From Posidonia oceanica (lineage: Eukaryota; Streptophyta; Magnoliopsida; Alismatales; Posidoniaceae): a DNA stretch of 64,000 nucleotides. The translations under genes and the position numbers were made by a program. The stretch covers positions 96,738,501-96,802,500 of the forward strand of contig JAZBRS010000020.1 of NCBI GenBank assembly GCA_037176725.1. The letters run 5' to 3'. Numbering within the stretch: position 1 is the stretch's first letter; each line of letters begins with the position of its first letter. The notes beneath the pieces are model-generated. The model made no database searches. It saw nothing but the letters and a program-made list of their open reading frames with translations, and was not told where the DNA came from. This document shows positions 53,054-64,000 of the stretch, one piece after another.

Positions 53054-54400
53054 CTACTGGTAGTACTTCTTGAGGTAGCATGAATTGACCGGCTCAGACT
53101 GCTCGACCTGGGCCATGTCCTCAAGGACTGCTGCGTCGCCAGAGAAGACCCGCTTGATTAAGAAGGGTCCACGCCAGTTGGGTCGGAATTTCCCTCGGTC
53201 GTCGGGGAGATGGATGGCTTGGAGGACCATATCCCCTAGATTGAAGCTTCTAGGCCAAACCTTCTTCAGGTATGCTCTGGCCGAGCGCTTCTGGTAGCAC
53301 TGAGCATGATGTATGGCCTATAGCCTATGCTCATCAATCAGGTTCAGCTGGACGCAGCGGTCTTCGTCCCATTCTGCTTCTTCCAGCTCGGCTTCTTGTA
53401 GGATCCGCAGTGAGGGGATCTCTACTTCGACAGGCAGCATTGCCTCCATGCCGTACACCAGCGAGTACGGGGTCGCTCCTGTCAAGGTCCGGACTGATGT
53501 CCTGTACACCCAGAGTGCGTACGGAAGCTTGTCATGCCAGTCCTTGTGAGTCTCTGCCATCTTTTTCATAATTTTGATAAGGTTCTTGTTGGCAGACTCT
53601 ACTGCGCCGTTCATTTGTGGCCGATAAGGTGAGGATCGGTGATGCTTGATGTTGAAGCTCTACAGGTAGTCTTCGATCCTCTTGGCTATGAAGTTGGTGC
53701 CATTATCAGAGATGAGTGCGTGCAGGACCCCATACTGGGCTATGATATTGTTTCTGATAAACTTCTCTGTAGCCACGGCAGTAACTGTCTTGTAGGAGAC
53801 CGCTTCCACCCACTTGGTAAAGTAGTCGATCGCCACCAGAATGTAGCGATGACCGTTGGAAGCTGGTGGGTGTATGGCGCCAATGACATCGATCCCCTAG
53901 ATGGAGAAAGGCCATGGTGAAGACATGCTGTGCAATTCCTGTGGGGGAGCGTGTATGAAGTTCCCATGGATCTGGCAGCTATGGCATTTGCGCACAAATT
54001 GGTAGCAGTCTGCCTCCATGGTTGACCAGAAGTAGCCTTGGAGCATAATCTTCTTGGTCAGCAACACACCATTCATGTGAGGGCCGCAGGTCCCTGCATG
54101 GACTTGGAGCATCAGTGTGTCGGCCTCCTTTTTGTCTACGTAGCGTAGGAGCATCTGGTTGTAAGATCTTTTGTACAGATGTCCTACCCCTATCACATAC
54201 TTTGATGCCAGATGCGCCAAAGTCTTTCTGTCTGTTGCTGAGGCGCCAGGTGGGGGGCTGCCAGATTCCAGGAAGACTTTAATGTCGTGGTACCATGGGA
54301 GTTCCTTTGCTGGATCCGCTTCCTCGATAGTCATGCAGTGTGTGGGCTGTTCCACACGAGAGACTGATACATCCACTGCACGATGTTCGGGTATGGAGAG
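53054..54400 (-). pseudogene. E4 integrase
   Basis: Zinc domain HAGTCGPHMNG plus FVRKCHSCQIHG; core GIDVIG, ISDNGTNF and NGAVES, giving D,D(35)E; C-terminus RPNWRGPF and LKKYYQ without chromodomain. In-frame TAG codons at 53899-53897 (Trp position), 53662-53660 (Gln in E1) and 53320-53318 (Gln in E1). No frameshift, unlike E1. Confidence 0.92.
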
Positions 54401-55195
54401 CCAAGATGCTAAGGTTGCCAGAGCATCTGCATAGGCATTCTTGGCTCTATTCATGTAAGTGAAGCGGATGTCTTCAAATTCTTCTATCAGCTTCAGTAGG
54501 CATTCATGGTAAGGTACCAGCTTGGGGTCCTTCGTCTTCCAGTCGCCATTGACCTGGGAGATGACTAGCATCGCATCTCCGTGTACATGCAGCTTGTGCA
54601 CATCATGCTCAAGTGCGACTTGCAGTCCCATAAGGCAGACTTCATACTCTGCCTCATTGATGGTGCAAGGGAATATTATCTTCCTTGCAAAGGGGATTAG
54701 AACTCCTTGCGGCGTTGAAAGAACAGCGCCGATGCCTCTGCCCCTTCTATTAACTGCGCCATCGAAGTACAGATGCCACTGTAGTTTGTCTTAAGGATCC
54801 TTCTACTCTGAATCCTCCATGGTGAATAGGATGTCTTCATCGGGGAACTGTGTCTGCAAAGGTTGATATTCAGGTAAGGGGAAGTTAGTCAGATGATCCG
54901 CCATGGCTTGCCCCTTCATCGACTTCTATGTGACGAAGGTGATGTTGTACTGAGACAATAACACCTGCCACTTAACACATCGGCCTACCATAGCCGGCTT
55001 TTGGAAAAGGAACTTGATAGGGTCATGCCGGCATAAGAGCTGGACCGGGTGCGCCATCATGTAATGCCTTAGCTTCTGCGCGGCCCAGACTAGAGATAAG
55101 CAGGTCTTCTCTATGGTGCTATACCTGGCTTCGCATTCAGTGAACTTCTTGCTCAGGTAGTAGATGGCATGCTCTTTTCTACCGGTTTCATCATG
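54401..55195 (-). pseudogene. E4 RNase H pair
   Basis: The gypsy RNase H remnant (IYYLSKKF, KLRHYMMAHPVQ) is followed by an acidic linker and the archaeal-type RNase H (LYFDGAVNRRGRG, NEAEYEVCLMGLQVAL, VHGDAMLVISQV, RAKNAYADALATLA) with all four catalytic positions. Stops: TAG 54928-54926, TAG 54805-54803 and TAA 54793-54791; the last two lie in the linker where E1 has Glu codons. Confidence 0.88.
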
Positions 55196-56104
55196 TTAGC
55201 CCAAGACGGCGCCCATGGAATGTTGCGTGGTAGAAAGATAGAGAATCAGGGGTCTCCTTGGCACGGGAGAGACCAGGACAGGAGGCTTGATCAGGAGCTG
55301 CTTGATCTTGTCAAATGCAGCTTGGCACTCCTCGCTCCAATTGATTTGCGCATTCTTCTTCAAGAGTTTAAAGATCGGTTCGCAGATAGATGTGAGTTGC
55401 GCAATGAACCAGCTGATGTATTGTAGACGCCCCAGTAGGCCTCTGACTTCCTTTTCAGTCCTAGGGGGTGGCATGTCCACGATGGCTTTGGCCTTGCTCG
55501 GGTCCACTTCAATCCCCCTCTGGCTGACAATGTAGCCCAGTAGCTTACCGGATGATACCCCGAATACACATTTACTGGGGTTGAGGCGAAGCTTGTACTT
55601 CCTCAGGCGATTAAAGAGCTTCTTGAGACAGATGAGGTGATCCTCAGGCTCTCTAGACTTGGCAATAATGTTGTCCACATAGACCTCAACTTCTTGGTAC
55701 ATGAGGTCGTGGAATAATGCTGTCATCGCCTTTTGATATGTTGCTCCGGCATTCTTGAGCCCAAATGGCATGGCTTAATAGTAGAAGACTCCCCAGGGGG
55801 TGATAAATGAAGTCTTTTCCATGTCTTCTTCTGCCATTCTGATCTGATTGTAGCTGGAGAAGCCGTCCATGAAGGAGAGCATCTTGTGCCCCGTAGTGTT
55901 GTCCACCAGGACGTCGATGTGCGATAGAGGGAAGTCGTCCTTAGGATTGGCTTTGTTTAGATCCCTATAATCAATGCACATATGGACCTGTCCGTCCTTC
56001 TTGGGCACAGGCACGACGTTCGCGAGCCATTCTGGATAGAGGACGACCTTGAGAAAACCAACGCTGTGTTGCTTCATGATTTCCTCTTTGATTTTGAGTA
56101 GCCA
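55196..56104 (-). pseudogene. E4 reverse transcriptase with YVDN active site
   Basis: Motifs EWLANVVPVPKKDG, CIDYRDLNKANPKDD, MPFGLKNAGATYQ and LNPSKCVFGV are clear. The catalytic motif reads YVDN (55681-55670) in place of the YVDD seen in E1: the second Asp is Asn, a G-to-A change that should abolish polymerisation. Stops: TAA 55777-55775 and TAA 55198-55196, both Gln positions in E1. Same continuous frame as the linker and integrase. Confidence 0.93.
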
Positions 56105-57208
56105 TTATGGTCGCCACTTCCGAAGTTTCTGCTTTACTGGCTTCGGGTCTGGATCTAGAGGCAAGTTGTGCACCACGATCTCGACATAAAGGCCGACCAT
56201 GTCTTCATAACTCCAGGCGAAGACATCTGCATATTCCATAAGGAATGCAATAAACTCTGCTCTAGCGTGGGGTGTCATTAGGGCGCTGATGCGAACCTCC
56301 TTCACATCTTTAGCTGTGCCAATGTTGATGACCTCTGTCTCTTCCTTGACATGGAGGTTGGGCCCTTCTGGGTCGCCATCATAAGGCTGGAACTCAGGCG
56401 ATGGTTCATCATTCTCATCAACGCCTGCGTCGTTCTCCTCCTTATACGCAATGAGTTCTGAGAGGATCTCCTTCTCAAATGTGGGATCTGTGATATCGAA
56501 GGCGTGGACATGTTCCGCCTCCTGATCCTGATGATGCCTCAGGATGGTCATGCTCACCCGAGTATTTCTATGGGCTCTGTGGGTGACGTCTGCTTCAATG
56601 GCCCCTGGTCCTGCTGACTGATCTGGCTGCTCTGGCTGTTCCGGCTGCTCTGGCACCACTGTTACTGCTCGGACTGTCTGGACTGCTGGGACTGCTCTGT
56701 CTGTCACTGCTACTATCTGTGCTGTCCCGTCCTCCGCGTTCTCAGATGTACTTGTGGGGAGTGTCGGAGACAGATAACTGCTCTCTAGGCGACGAATCTG
56801 TGTACTGTCGCCAAATGCGCTGCTTGTACGGGGCATGCGTTGCACGAACCACCTAGACCTGCCTTCTGGCTGCGAAGTGATCAACTCGTCTGGTATGGTG
56901 GGTGCTGTGTCTGGTTCTTCTTCCAAGACCATGTTTGAGGGATGGTCTTGCGGCGAGGAGGGACCCGTAGCCACGCCTTTCTCTTTCCTCAGCGTCTGCT
57001 GCTCGGCGGCGTCTTCAGCAAACACCGCGAGTTGCTCTTGGAACAGCAATTCCAAGTCTTCGAGCCTGTCAGCCACCCAGGCTTCTGCAGTCTCACCCTC
57101 CTCTTCTTCTGAGGGTGTGTCGACGTAATAGGCATAAACAGCCTCTTCAGAGTCCTGCCCGATGATTCCTCCGCTTACGGGGTCTGCTCTGGCTTCCAGG
57201 CATATCAC
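56105..57208 (-). pseudogene. E4 pol linker
   Basis: Acidic low-complexity linker (YYVDTPSEEEEGE), an EQPEQPEQPDQ repeat, then EFIAFLMEYADVFAWSYEDM and KQKLRKWRP before TAA 56107-56105. E1 has TAG at exactly this codon. Start chosen only as the first Met of the open frame; it is a processed part of Pol, not a separate gene. Confidence 0.8.
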
Positions 57209-57598
57209 CGGCCGGGGTGTCTGTTCTATTACTGGCTGGCTGACCTCCTAGTGCAGCTAGTTGCGGCACTAGGGCAATCAGAGATGCGAATAGGCCGGTC
57301 AGGGATGCCATTGACAGTGGCACCGACAGGGACAGTGCTGTGGCTGGGGGGAGGCAAAGGCACTCTTCTGAAGGTCCAACAGCTGGACAGTTGCTCTGGG
57401 TAATGAAGCACCGGCATCCGTGTGTAATGGTGGTTGTTTCTCTGTAGTAGCGGTGGGGGTCTTTTACAATGTTGGATTTGCTAAAGCTGACGGCGGTATG
57501 GCTGATGACGCCGCCTGCTTTCCTTGTGGAGCTGCTGATGAGACAGGCTGAGTCACGTCGTCGCCTGAATCGACTGATTATACCCCTGAAAAAGGTAA
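57209..57598 (-). other. E4 gap between protease and linker frames
   Basis: Same place as the E1 gap (1400-1960). The frame of the protease part stops at 57599; an acceptor-like CTTTTTCAG/GG lies at about 57590. Compatible with the protease/RT intron known in Ogre elements, not proven. Confidence 0.4.
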
Positions 57599-59226
57599 CT
57601 ACTGTACTGGTGCGGCTGCGGCCGTGGGTGGACAAGTGGCTGGTGCTTGTAGAAGTGCTCCTGACTCGGGAGCTGTCAATGTAGCTGTCATGGGCACTGG
57701 TGTAGCTGCAGAGAGGGAAGAGGCTATCATTTCTGACACAGAGTTTGCAGAATCTGCCACTGTACCAGTTGAGGGAAGGGCCAGACAAACTGACCGGGAG
57801 ATTACAAGGCTGATCTGGGCCTCTTCCTTTGACTGTGCTGGGACAACCGTACCAGGCTGCTCTTCATCAGAATAAGAATCCTCTATGTAGACCCACTCCT
57901 TTGTTGGCAGTGGAGGGCTCCGGCACGGTGCTAGCTGGGCTGTTGCTAGGCTCGTGTTTGGGTCGAGAATACCTGCACTGACAAAGTTAGTGAGGTCCCG
58001 AGGGATCACGAGCTTCCGCTTCCCTAAATGCAGGCGCTCACCATCGCAGGGCTGCCATTCGTATCCCAGGCCTTGAAACTTTTCACGCTCTTCAGTCGCA
58101 ACCGACTCAGCAATCCCTTGGCCGTGATGCCCAAGTGGCGTTCCCTTCTCATAGCCCCACCTGCGGCAAATGTTCTCGACCATCCTGGAAGGGTTGCAAT
58201 GAACGGCCAGAGAGCTGACAGGATAAAGTTAACCGGCTCAAACCGGTTAACGCCGTACAAGGTATCCGACGGCTTAGGATCAAATTGGATAGTTTGTCGG
58301 GATACAGAAGAGACCACCTCGACCGGTTCCTTGTCAAAGTTTTCCGCCATGACAACGATAACATCATCACCGTAGTGAAACTTGATCATGCGGTGGAGGA
58401 TCAAGGGGATCACTTGATGCTTGTGTAGCCAAGGGCGCCCAAGCAGAAGATTAAAAGAAGGCTCCAAGTCGACGATATAGATTTCGACATCGAATTCGAC
58501 CGGGCCAATGGTAAGAGGAATAACCAGGATCCCCAAAGAATCATGGTGCGTATTGTCAAAAGAGGTCATTCCTTTCACGGTTGGCGTGATGTCCTCGGCT
58601 TTGAATCCGAGCTTCAATGCTGTGCGCAGGAGACTGACGTTAAGGCCTGACCCATTATCGACCAGCGAGAGGGGAATGCGGAAACTTTTGAACTGCACCG
58701 TGATAAACAGGGGCTGATTATGGTTAGTCCCTGCTGGAGGCAGTTCATCGCTCGAGAAAGAGATGACCTGTAGCTTCGCGATCATACCCACCAAATTTTC
58801 TAGAGTTATAGGCTCGATGGTTTGGGACACATGGGCGGCCTGGAACACGTGGAGAAAAGCCTCTCGGTGTTCGCGGGAAGAATGTATCAGGTCCCAAATG
58901 GAGATGTCAGCCTTGACTTTTTTTAGCTGGGCCGTTATGTCAGTTGAAGGCTGGTCTTTTTTGGAGGTGGGGATAATGGCTCTGGTGGCAGGTTCTGTGG
59001 AGGTGGGATCAGGGGATTGGCCTGCTAGTGGTTGATTCATAGGTGGAGTAGGTTCAGGGGGGTTAGGCCTGGCTATTGGGGCTGCAGGTCTAGTTATTGG
59101 GGCGGTAGGTCTGTAGACCCTCCCCGACCATGTGACATCCGTACACATTTCTGCGGCATAGTCATATGGAACACGGTGGGTATCCCTGGTTAAGTTGATT
59201 ACCAGGGGAACGCAAGCTTCGAGCAC
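57599..59226 (-). pseudogene. E4 protease with G-patch-like tail
   Basis: A leader with Pro/Thr-rich residues and the IWDLIHSSREHREAF block, then retropepsin LVDNGSGLN (Asp at 58659-58657) and NLLLGRPWLHKHQV. The frame shifts near 58215-58190; the continuing frame has the G-patch-like WGYEKGTPLGHHGQGI and GLGYE, then a Ser/Ala/Pro-rich tail ending at 57599. Compared with E1 the protease core is complete. Confidence 0.87.
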
Positions 59227-61778
59227 GAGAGGGGCCGCTGGGATATTTGCTGGAGGGTGGATGGATGTTGGATGCTGCTAGGAAGGCTGTGTTGGCTCTA
59301 GTTGGGGTCTGGCTTGCAGGCAGACTTGGGGTTGAGCCTTTGGTCGTATGGCGGGCCTCGCGGTAGTGCGCTTCGGCTTGGCGTCTAGTCGGATCATGTG
59401 AATGTCTGACTCGGAGCTGGCAAGCGCCGCAAGATAGAGGGAAGGAGAAACAGGCACAGAAATATCTTGAATAAGATCAAAAGGGTCCACCACGGACGTA
59501 GCGGACCCTGAGGGGAAGAGAGAATGCACACCTGAGGTCCCCGTGCCTCCCAGGCCAGAATGCTCTGGTAAAGGCTGGTGGACGATGCTTGGATTATGGG
59601 GAGCTATCCCTAATGCATGGGAAGATGCTGATGGAGGGGTAGATGAAGATGCTGCCTCCCGTGTGTTGATACTGATGACCTTTCGGTCAATCAGGTCCTG
59701 CATTGCTCCCCGCAGAGTGAGGCAACTATCCGTCGAGTGCTAGACAACTCAATGAAAGTCGCAAAATTGATCCAACCTATACCACCTCGGAAGAGGGTTT
59801 GGTGGTGGGCGGATCTCGGGGGGCGTGAGGAGCAACACTACCTTAGGAAGGACGGCGCTCAGCGGCTCCACTAGCTGAGTGAAGCGACGCTGATGATTGG
59901 GCTGTCTCTGCCCTTGGTATTGTCCTTCCGGACAGGTGCGGCAGGATAGACCGGTCGAGCGGTGGTGGTGATCTGTGGTGTGTGAGGTGCGCTAGGTGTG
60001 GGTGCATACACTACTTGATTCGGGCCAGGCAGAGCTACCATGTGGACGGGAGCTGTAGGAGAGTCGACGTATGCAACTGTGGGGATCCCTCCTTCTAGGA
60101 TTGTTGTTGTTGTTGCCGCCGCCGTTGTTGTTGGTGTTGCTGCTGCTGTCGTGGCCGCTGTTGGGGGAGGCGGCCTGCTTGGTGAAGACGGAGAGTGCCG
60201 GAAAATTGCCACTCCGAAGGGAGCTTTCCACGCGTGTGCCGACCCAAATTAGAGATGCAAAACTAGTGACAGCCTGGATGGCAAGCAGAGCCCCAGTAGA
60301 TGGCTGCGTGCCTCGGATTACAATCTCGATAGATTCCTCATCAGAGGGTCTATCGAGAACTTGTGCAGTAAGGGCGCGCCAATGGCTGATGTACTCCCCG
60401 AACGGCTCGTTGTTTCTCTGCTTAAGGGCGACAAGGTCCTCGTGCTTAGGGACCAAGTCAAGGTTGAAGGAGTACTGTTCCAGGAACGCCCTGCCAAGGT
60501 CGTTCCAAGTCTTGATGGTGGCCATATCAAGTGATGTAAACCACTTGAGGGCCGGGCCAGTAAGACTCTTCTGAAACAGGCGGATCAACAACCTGTCATC
60601 AGCTTGAAGCTGAGCCAAGTCTCCGCAATACGCCTTCATATGAGTGATGGGGCAGCCCCTACCATTGTATTTCTCAAAGTCCAGGATTTTGAACTTCGAT
60701 GGGAGTACCACCTCTGGAAAGCAACAGAGGTCCCAGAACTGGTAGGAGTGGAAGTCTGTGCCCTGCACTTGACGAAGTGCTTTCTCCAGGACGGCGAACC
60801 TATCATCGTTGGACTCTGGAGTTGCTGCCGAAGGTGATGGGGCAGCGGGGGCAGGGGCTACATACACCGTTTGGGTCGCACCAAGGTGCTCCTCCGGATC
60901 CACCATCGCATCGCCTAGTGATGCAATGGGATGGCCGGCGTATCCATGCAAATGTGTAGTGGATGCTGTGGGTGGTGCAAAGTATGCAGGCGAAGGAATT
61001 TGCTGATGCACAGGATGAGGGTATGCAGGATGCTATGCAATGAATTGTGGAGATTGTGGGAGCAACAGCTGCTGCAGTGGCACAGTGCCAGGCAACGGGC
61101 CAAAGAAGTGCTGTGCTCGAACCAACCTGAGAGGCTGGCCACCAGGTGGTGGAGGTGCATGTTGTGCGGTGAATGAGGTGTGTGCAGAGGGGGGAGGCTG
61201 CGCCCCTATCACCGGAGCAGAGGGCAGCTGGGGTGATGGCTGGGGCGGTAGTGCAGCAGGGAATGCCTGGAGAGCAGGAACAGGATGCAGAGGGATCTCA
61301 AGTGCAGAAGGAGCTGGAGGAGGACGGGCAGACAGAGCCATGCCCTAAAAGATCTGGGCAAGCTCTGCCAAGCGCTGGTACCATTCTTCAGGGGTCCGGT
61401 TAGTGGGAATGCTGAATTGCAGTGCCGGCGGGGGACCAGATGCAAGAGGGGGGACACAGACTGTCCAAGAGGATAGGATCCTACGGGAGTCGCCGCAGCA
61501 GGGTGAGTGTCAGAAGTGACAAGGCCCAGGGAAGGAGGGGTCAGAGTCGCCTCCGGAGCGTGAGCATAGGTCACCAAGATGGGATCGGTGACCAGGTCCG
61601 AAGTAGCGTGAGTCTGCCAATGCCCCGCAGGATGCTGGGGTGCCCTGGGCGACAGAGGAGGAAACCCTGGTGTCACCGGAGGCACAGGGGGAGTGGAAAC
61701 GAGAACCGGAGGGGCCAAAACAGAAATCCCCTCCGAAACAACAGGAGTAAGCAGGGGCTCAAGGGTGCACTGGGCCAT
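59227..61778 (-). pseudogene. E4 gag
   Basis: ATG at 61778 (MAQCTLEPLLTP) opens a Pro-rich N-terminus that continues in other frames. The retrotransposon Gag core is at about 60690-60340 (KYNGRGCPITHMKAY, GPALKWFTSLD, TWNDLGRAFLEQYSFN, EPFGEYISHWR). A knuckle-like C-x2-H / H-x4-C segment (CDFH, HSTDSC) with two stops inside (TGA and TAG, about 59745-59730) and AMQDLIDRKVI follow. Further stops lie near 61350 and 61030, with frameshifts near 61400 and 60240. Gag would form the particle and bind RNA. Confidence 0.85.
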
Positions 61779-63252
61779 GGCTGACCGAGAGCGGGTAAGA
61801 ATAGGGCTACGACGGAAAGGTGAAGGATGACGCCTACGAGGAGCTATAGTCGCGAAGGCGAATAGCTCAGAAGAAGAGGGTCGAGAACAGGTGACACAAC
61901 AGAGGCGTCAGTGAAGCGAAGCACTCAAGCTCCGACAAGGGAACTCGCTCACTGATCTCTGTCGCAAACAAAGCAAATAGGTGTTAGAACCTGAAAGAAA
62001 AAAGCAAATGTTTAATTGGTGGTATGAATGCATTCATGCAAATGATATGCTTTCTAGCATGCTCTCTCTCACTAATCTAGTGTGTCCTAGTAAGTTGTCT
62101 ACTTCTGACTCACAAGTGTGCGGGTCACCGACTCGGTCAGAAAGTAAGGCTCCCGTCTAGACCCTGGCCCAGAGCTTAGGTATGACGGGTGGTGCAGTAG
62201 TGGCCTTGACCCTGCCTAAGCATGGGCTATACCCGCTAGTAACACTGACACGACCCTTGATAAGGCGGGACAGACCGATCGACTTGCCCTGTGCCAAAGC
62301 AGCTGGATGAGAGACCGGGACTATCCTTCTCAGACTGGTAGGTAGACTCAGATGAGAAGATGCATGCCGTATACGATGCTTCATGCAAAATGATTAAAGT
62401 TTTTTAATCTTGCGCATTTTATTAACCCAAGGGGTGAAGGTGTGTTGAGGTCTCTAGTAGATCCTAGATTTGACTCTTACTTTCTGTTTTTATTTGCCAA
62501 GGGGAGGGGACAACCAGTCTCTACTTGTCCTTAAGCCTAGAGCAAAAGGGGAAGAAAACATCCAAACATGGCAAGCAATCAACACACATCACAGCAAAAG
62601 GCATGCGCATGGCATGTGCAAGTGTTCGTGGACATGATTGTGAGGGGAAAACATTCATCATGTCAAAAAGCAAGTATGCAGGGCATGTGCGTGTGCAGTG
62701 GCATAGCAAGGGTGTAAAACAAAACATTTGCCACTCAAAAGGCATGTATAGTTGTGCAAAACAAGTATTTAGACATGCATTATGCGAGAAAGAAAAGTAA
62801 TGACAAGCCAGTAGGAAAATAAGTAAAGACAAGTAAGCAGTAGAGCATGTAAAGGCAGAGCAAGGAATAAAGCATGTAAACAAGCAAGGCAAGCAAATAA
62901 GGCATGTCAAGGCTAGGCAAGCAAAGAATACAAGATCAAAGCGGCCAGAAAGCCAAAGCGAAAAACTAGAGTCAGATTTCTTCAGCGGGGTTGCTGCTGT
63001 CCTGTGACCGTTTCCTGCGCCCGATCATGACGGGTCTCGCACGCTGCCATAGCTCGCGATGCGATCGTGTCGTGAGAGAGAGAGGGGGGTCGCAGTTAGC
63101 AGTGAATCCGGGGAGGAAAGCCAACTCGAAAACACTGGAAAAATGCAAAGGAAAAAGGGAAAGTGAAGAGCAGACAAGGCAAAGGCACAAGGCAGGCAAA
63201 GAATGCAAAACCCAAGCGGCGAGAAAGCCGAAAATGAAAGTCGGAATGCAAT
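61779..63252 (-). other. E4 leader (5' UTR)
   Basis: No gene between primer site and gag. 62980-63250 is a diverged copy of the LTR end plus primer site (AGCTCGCGATGCGATCG, AGCAGTGAATCCG, ACTCGAAAACAC), and the solo LTR has a closer copy at 30296-30500. 62530-62960 has short AAGCAAG/GCATG repeats. 62040-62400 holds nothing I recognise. Confidence 0.65.
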
Positions 63253-63271
63253 CTCCCCAGCGGAGTCGCCA
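63253..63271 (-). promoter_or_regulatory. E4 primer-binding site
   Basis: TGGCGACTCCGCTGGGGAG on the minus strand, one base after the LTR end. This TGGCGACTC type is what I recall for Ogre/Tat elements, usually assigned to a tRNA-Arg; the tRNA assignment is from memory. Confidence 0.85.
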
Positions 63272-63272
63272 C

Positions 63273-64000
63273 TGTAGCGATCCTGGTGTTCGGATCGTCC
63301 ATGCACGTTGCCAAAGCTCGCATGCAGCGATCGGAACTAGGTTCACTATTAGCGGGTGTATCCGAGAAGGAAGACTTGACTCGAAAACACCAAAAAAGGG
63401 GAAAAAGAGAAAGAAAAAGAAAGATAAGACAAATCAGAGTCGCCACCGTGTCTATTAAGTCGGGAGACAAGGAAAATCGGGGAAATGCGTGAATAAACAC
63501 GCAAAACCAAGCAAAAGGTGCAATGTAATGCAATACAGATGAAATGAGATGCAATGTTATGCAAATGATGTGACTCGTGCCTAGGATAAGGGCAATATGG
63601 TCATTACGGGCCGTGAGAAAGGGTAAGGACTCCTGTTACATGCGGGGAAGGTGTTAGGCACCCCCGACACGCCCGAGAATCGGTCTTTCTAGGCTTACGC
63701 TCGCATACGAAGGATGATGCATGCTTTGAATGCCTAAGTGCCATGAATGCCTAATTACATGCTCAAATGTGTGTTCTAAGTGTTGAAATGCGTGCAAGGA
63801 ATTAAACGTGCAATCTAAGTGTTCAGCAACGCTGTCAGTGTTCCGAACAGGGCATGCCCTGGTTCGTGAGAACTCCAGACAGTAAGCATCACTGCCCTAA
63901 TACAAATGCAAGCGATAAAACAAAACAGCGGTAAAACCATACACATACAAGCGACATGCAAAGGAAAACAACAGCAAACACGTAAAACGGTGCGGGAAAC
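63273..64000 (-). mobile_element. E4 5' LTR, terminal part
   Basis: Ends GGATCGCTACA at 63273 and continues beyond the window. It matches 28726-29284 plus 35005-35160 of the 3' LTR with about 35 substitutions in 725 bases by eye. The start of the 30-bp type array (ACGTAAAACGGTGCGGGAAA) is reached at the window edge. Confidence 0.9.

Larger units (their letters stand above)
28726..64000 (-). mobile_element. E4: Tat/Ogre-like retrotransposon, 5' LTR cut by window end
   Basis: A full element on the minus strand inserted in the array of E2, with GTGAC (28721-28725) as the expected target-site copy. Order: 5' LTR (from beyond 64000 to 63273), primer site, leader, gag, protease, linker, RT, two RNase H domains, integrase, extra ORF, 3' UTR, PPT, 3' LTR (47047 to 28726, broken by a solo LTR and LINE2). 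By eye the two LTRs differ at about 35 of 725 comparable bases, mostly transitions. Confidence 0.9.

Noticed and set aside
53054..57208. Reassigned stop codons (TAA/TAG as Gln)
   Set aside because: Stops also occur at Trp and Glu positions and differ between copies; decay by C-to-T change in a plant genome explains them better.
57624..57875. Plus-strand frames across E4 protease and gag
   Set aside because: Antisense shadows of gag-pol codons with no domains.

Overview
The window reads as repeat-dense nuclear DNA of a seed plant, probably a dicot; I cannot name the species. It holds nested copies of one family of very large LTR retrotransposons of the Ty3/gypsy Tat (Ogre-like) lineage, plus two L1-type LINEs whose ORF2 ends in a plant-type RNase H. 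The LTRs begin TGTTGACACCCC and end GATCGCTACA, run about 2.4 to 6.6 kb, and the primer-binding site is of the TGGCGACTCCGCTGGGGA type. No intact host gene is visible; only 20562-21190 looks like possible low-copy DNA.

Layout from the left. 1-372 is the end of an LTR of an element (N1) inserted in the pol of element E1 (+ strand, 373-17644). E1 runs protease, linker, reverse transcriptase (RT), two RNase H domains, integrase, an extra plant-mobile-domain-like ORF, a repeat-filled 3' UTR, a polypurine tract and a 6569-bp 3' LTR. E1 itself lies inside a minus-strand LTR (E0, 17645-20561). After the short unassigned stretch comes LINE1 (+, 5'-truncated, tail at 23685). Then follow the 3' LTR (23697-26058) and 3' UTR (26059-28725) of element E2 on the minus strand. 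E2 is split by a whole minus-strand element, E4 (28726 to beyond 64000). The 3' LTR of E4 is broken by a 5715-bp solo LTR with perfect 5-bp target duplications (GTAGC) and by LINE2 (38599-about 46097). The E4 interior, read from right to left, is 5' LTR, primer site, leader, gag, protease, linker, RT/RNase H, integrase, extra ORF, 3' UTR arrays and polypurine tract.

In an active element gag packages the RNA, protease cuts the polyprotein, RT/RNase H copies the RNA and integrase inserts the cDNA. Every gag-pol here is broken: E1 has six in-frame stops and a frameshift, and E4 has nine stops between linker and integrase plus a YVDN catalytic motif. The extra ORF downstream of integrase is intact in E4 (422 codons) and has two stops in E1.

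The most unusual signal is in the 3' UTRs. E1, E2 and E4 carry unrelated tandem arrays at the same place, yet the units in all three are small hairpins with loops of about 6 to 9 nt, and several stem variants keep their pairing by matched changes on both arms. Further signals are a conserved inverted repeat joining the 3' UTR to the LTR start, polypurine-tract-like and primer-site-like duplicates, conserved splice-donor-like sites in the LTR, and a stop codon shared by E1 and E4 at the linker/RT boundary.
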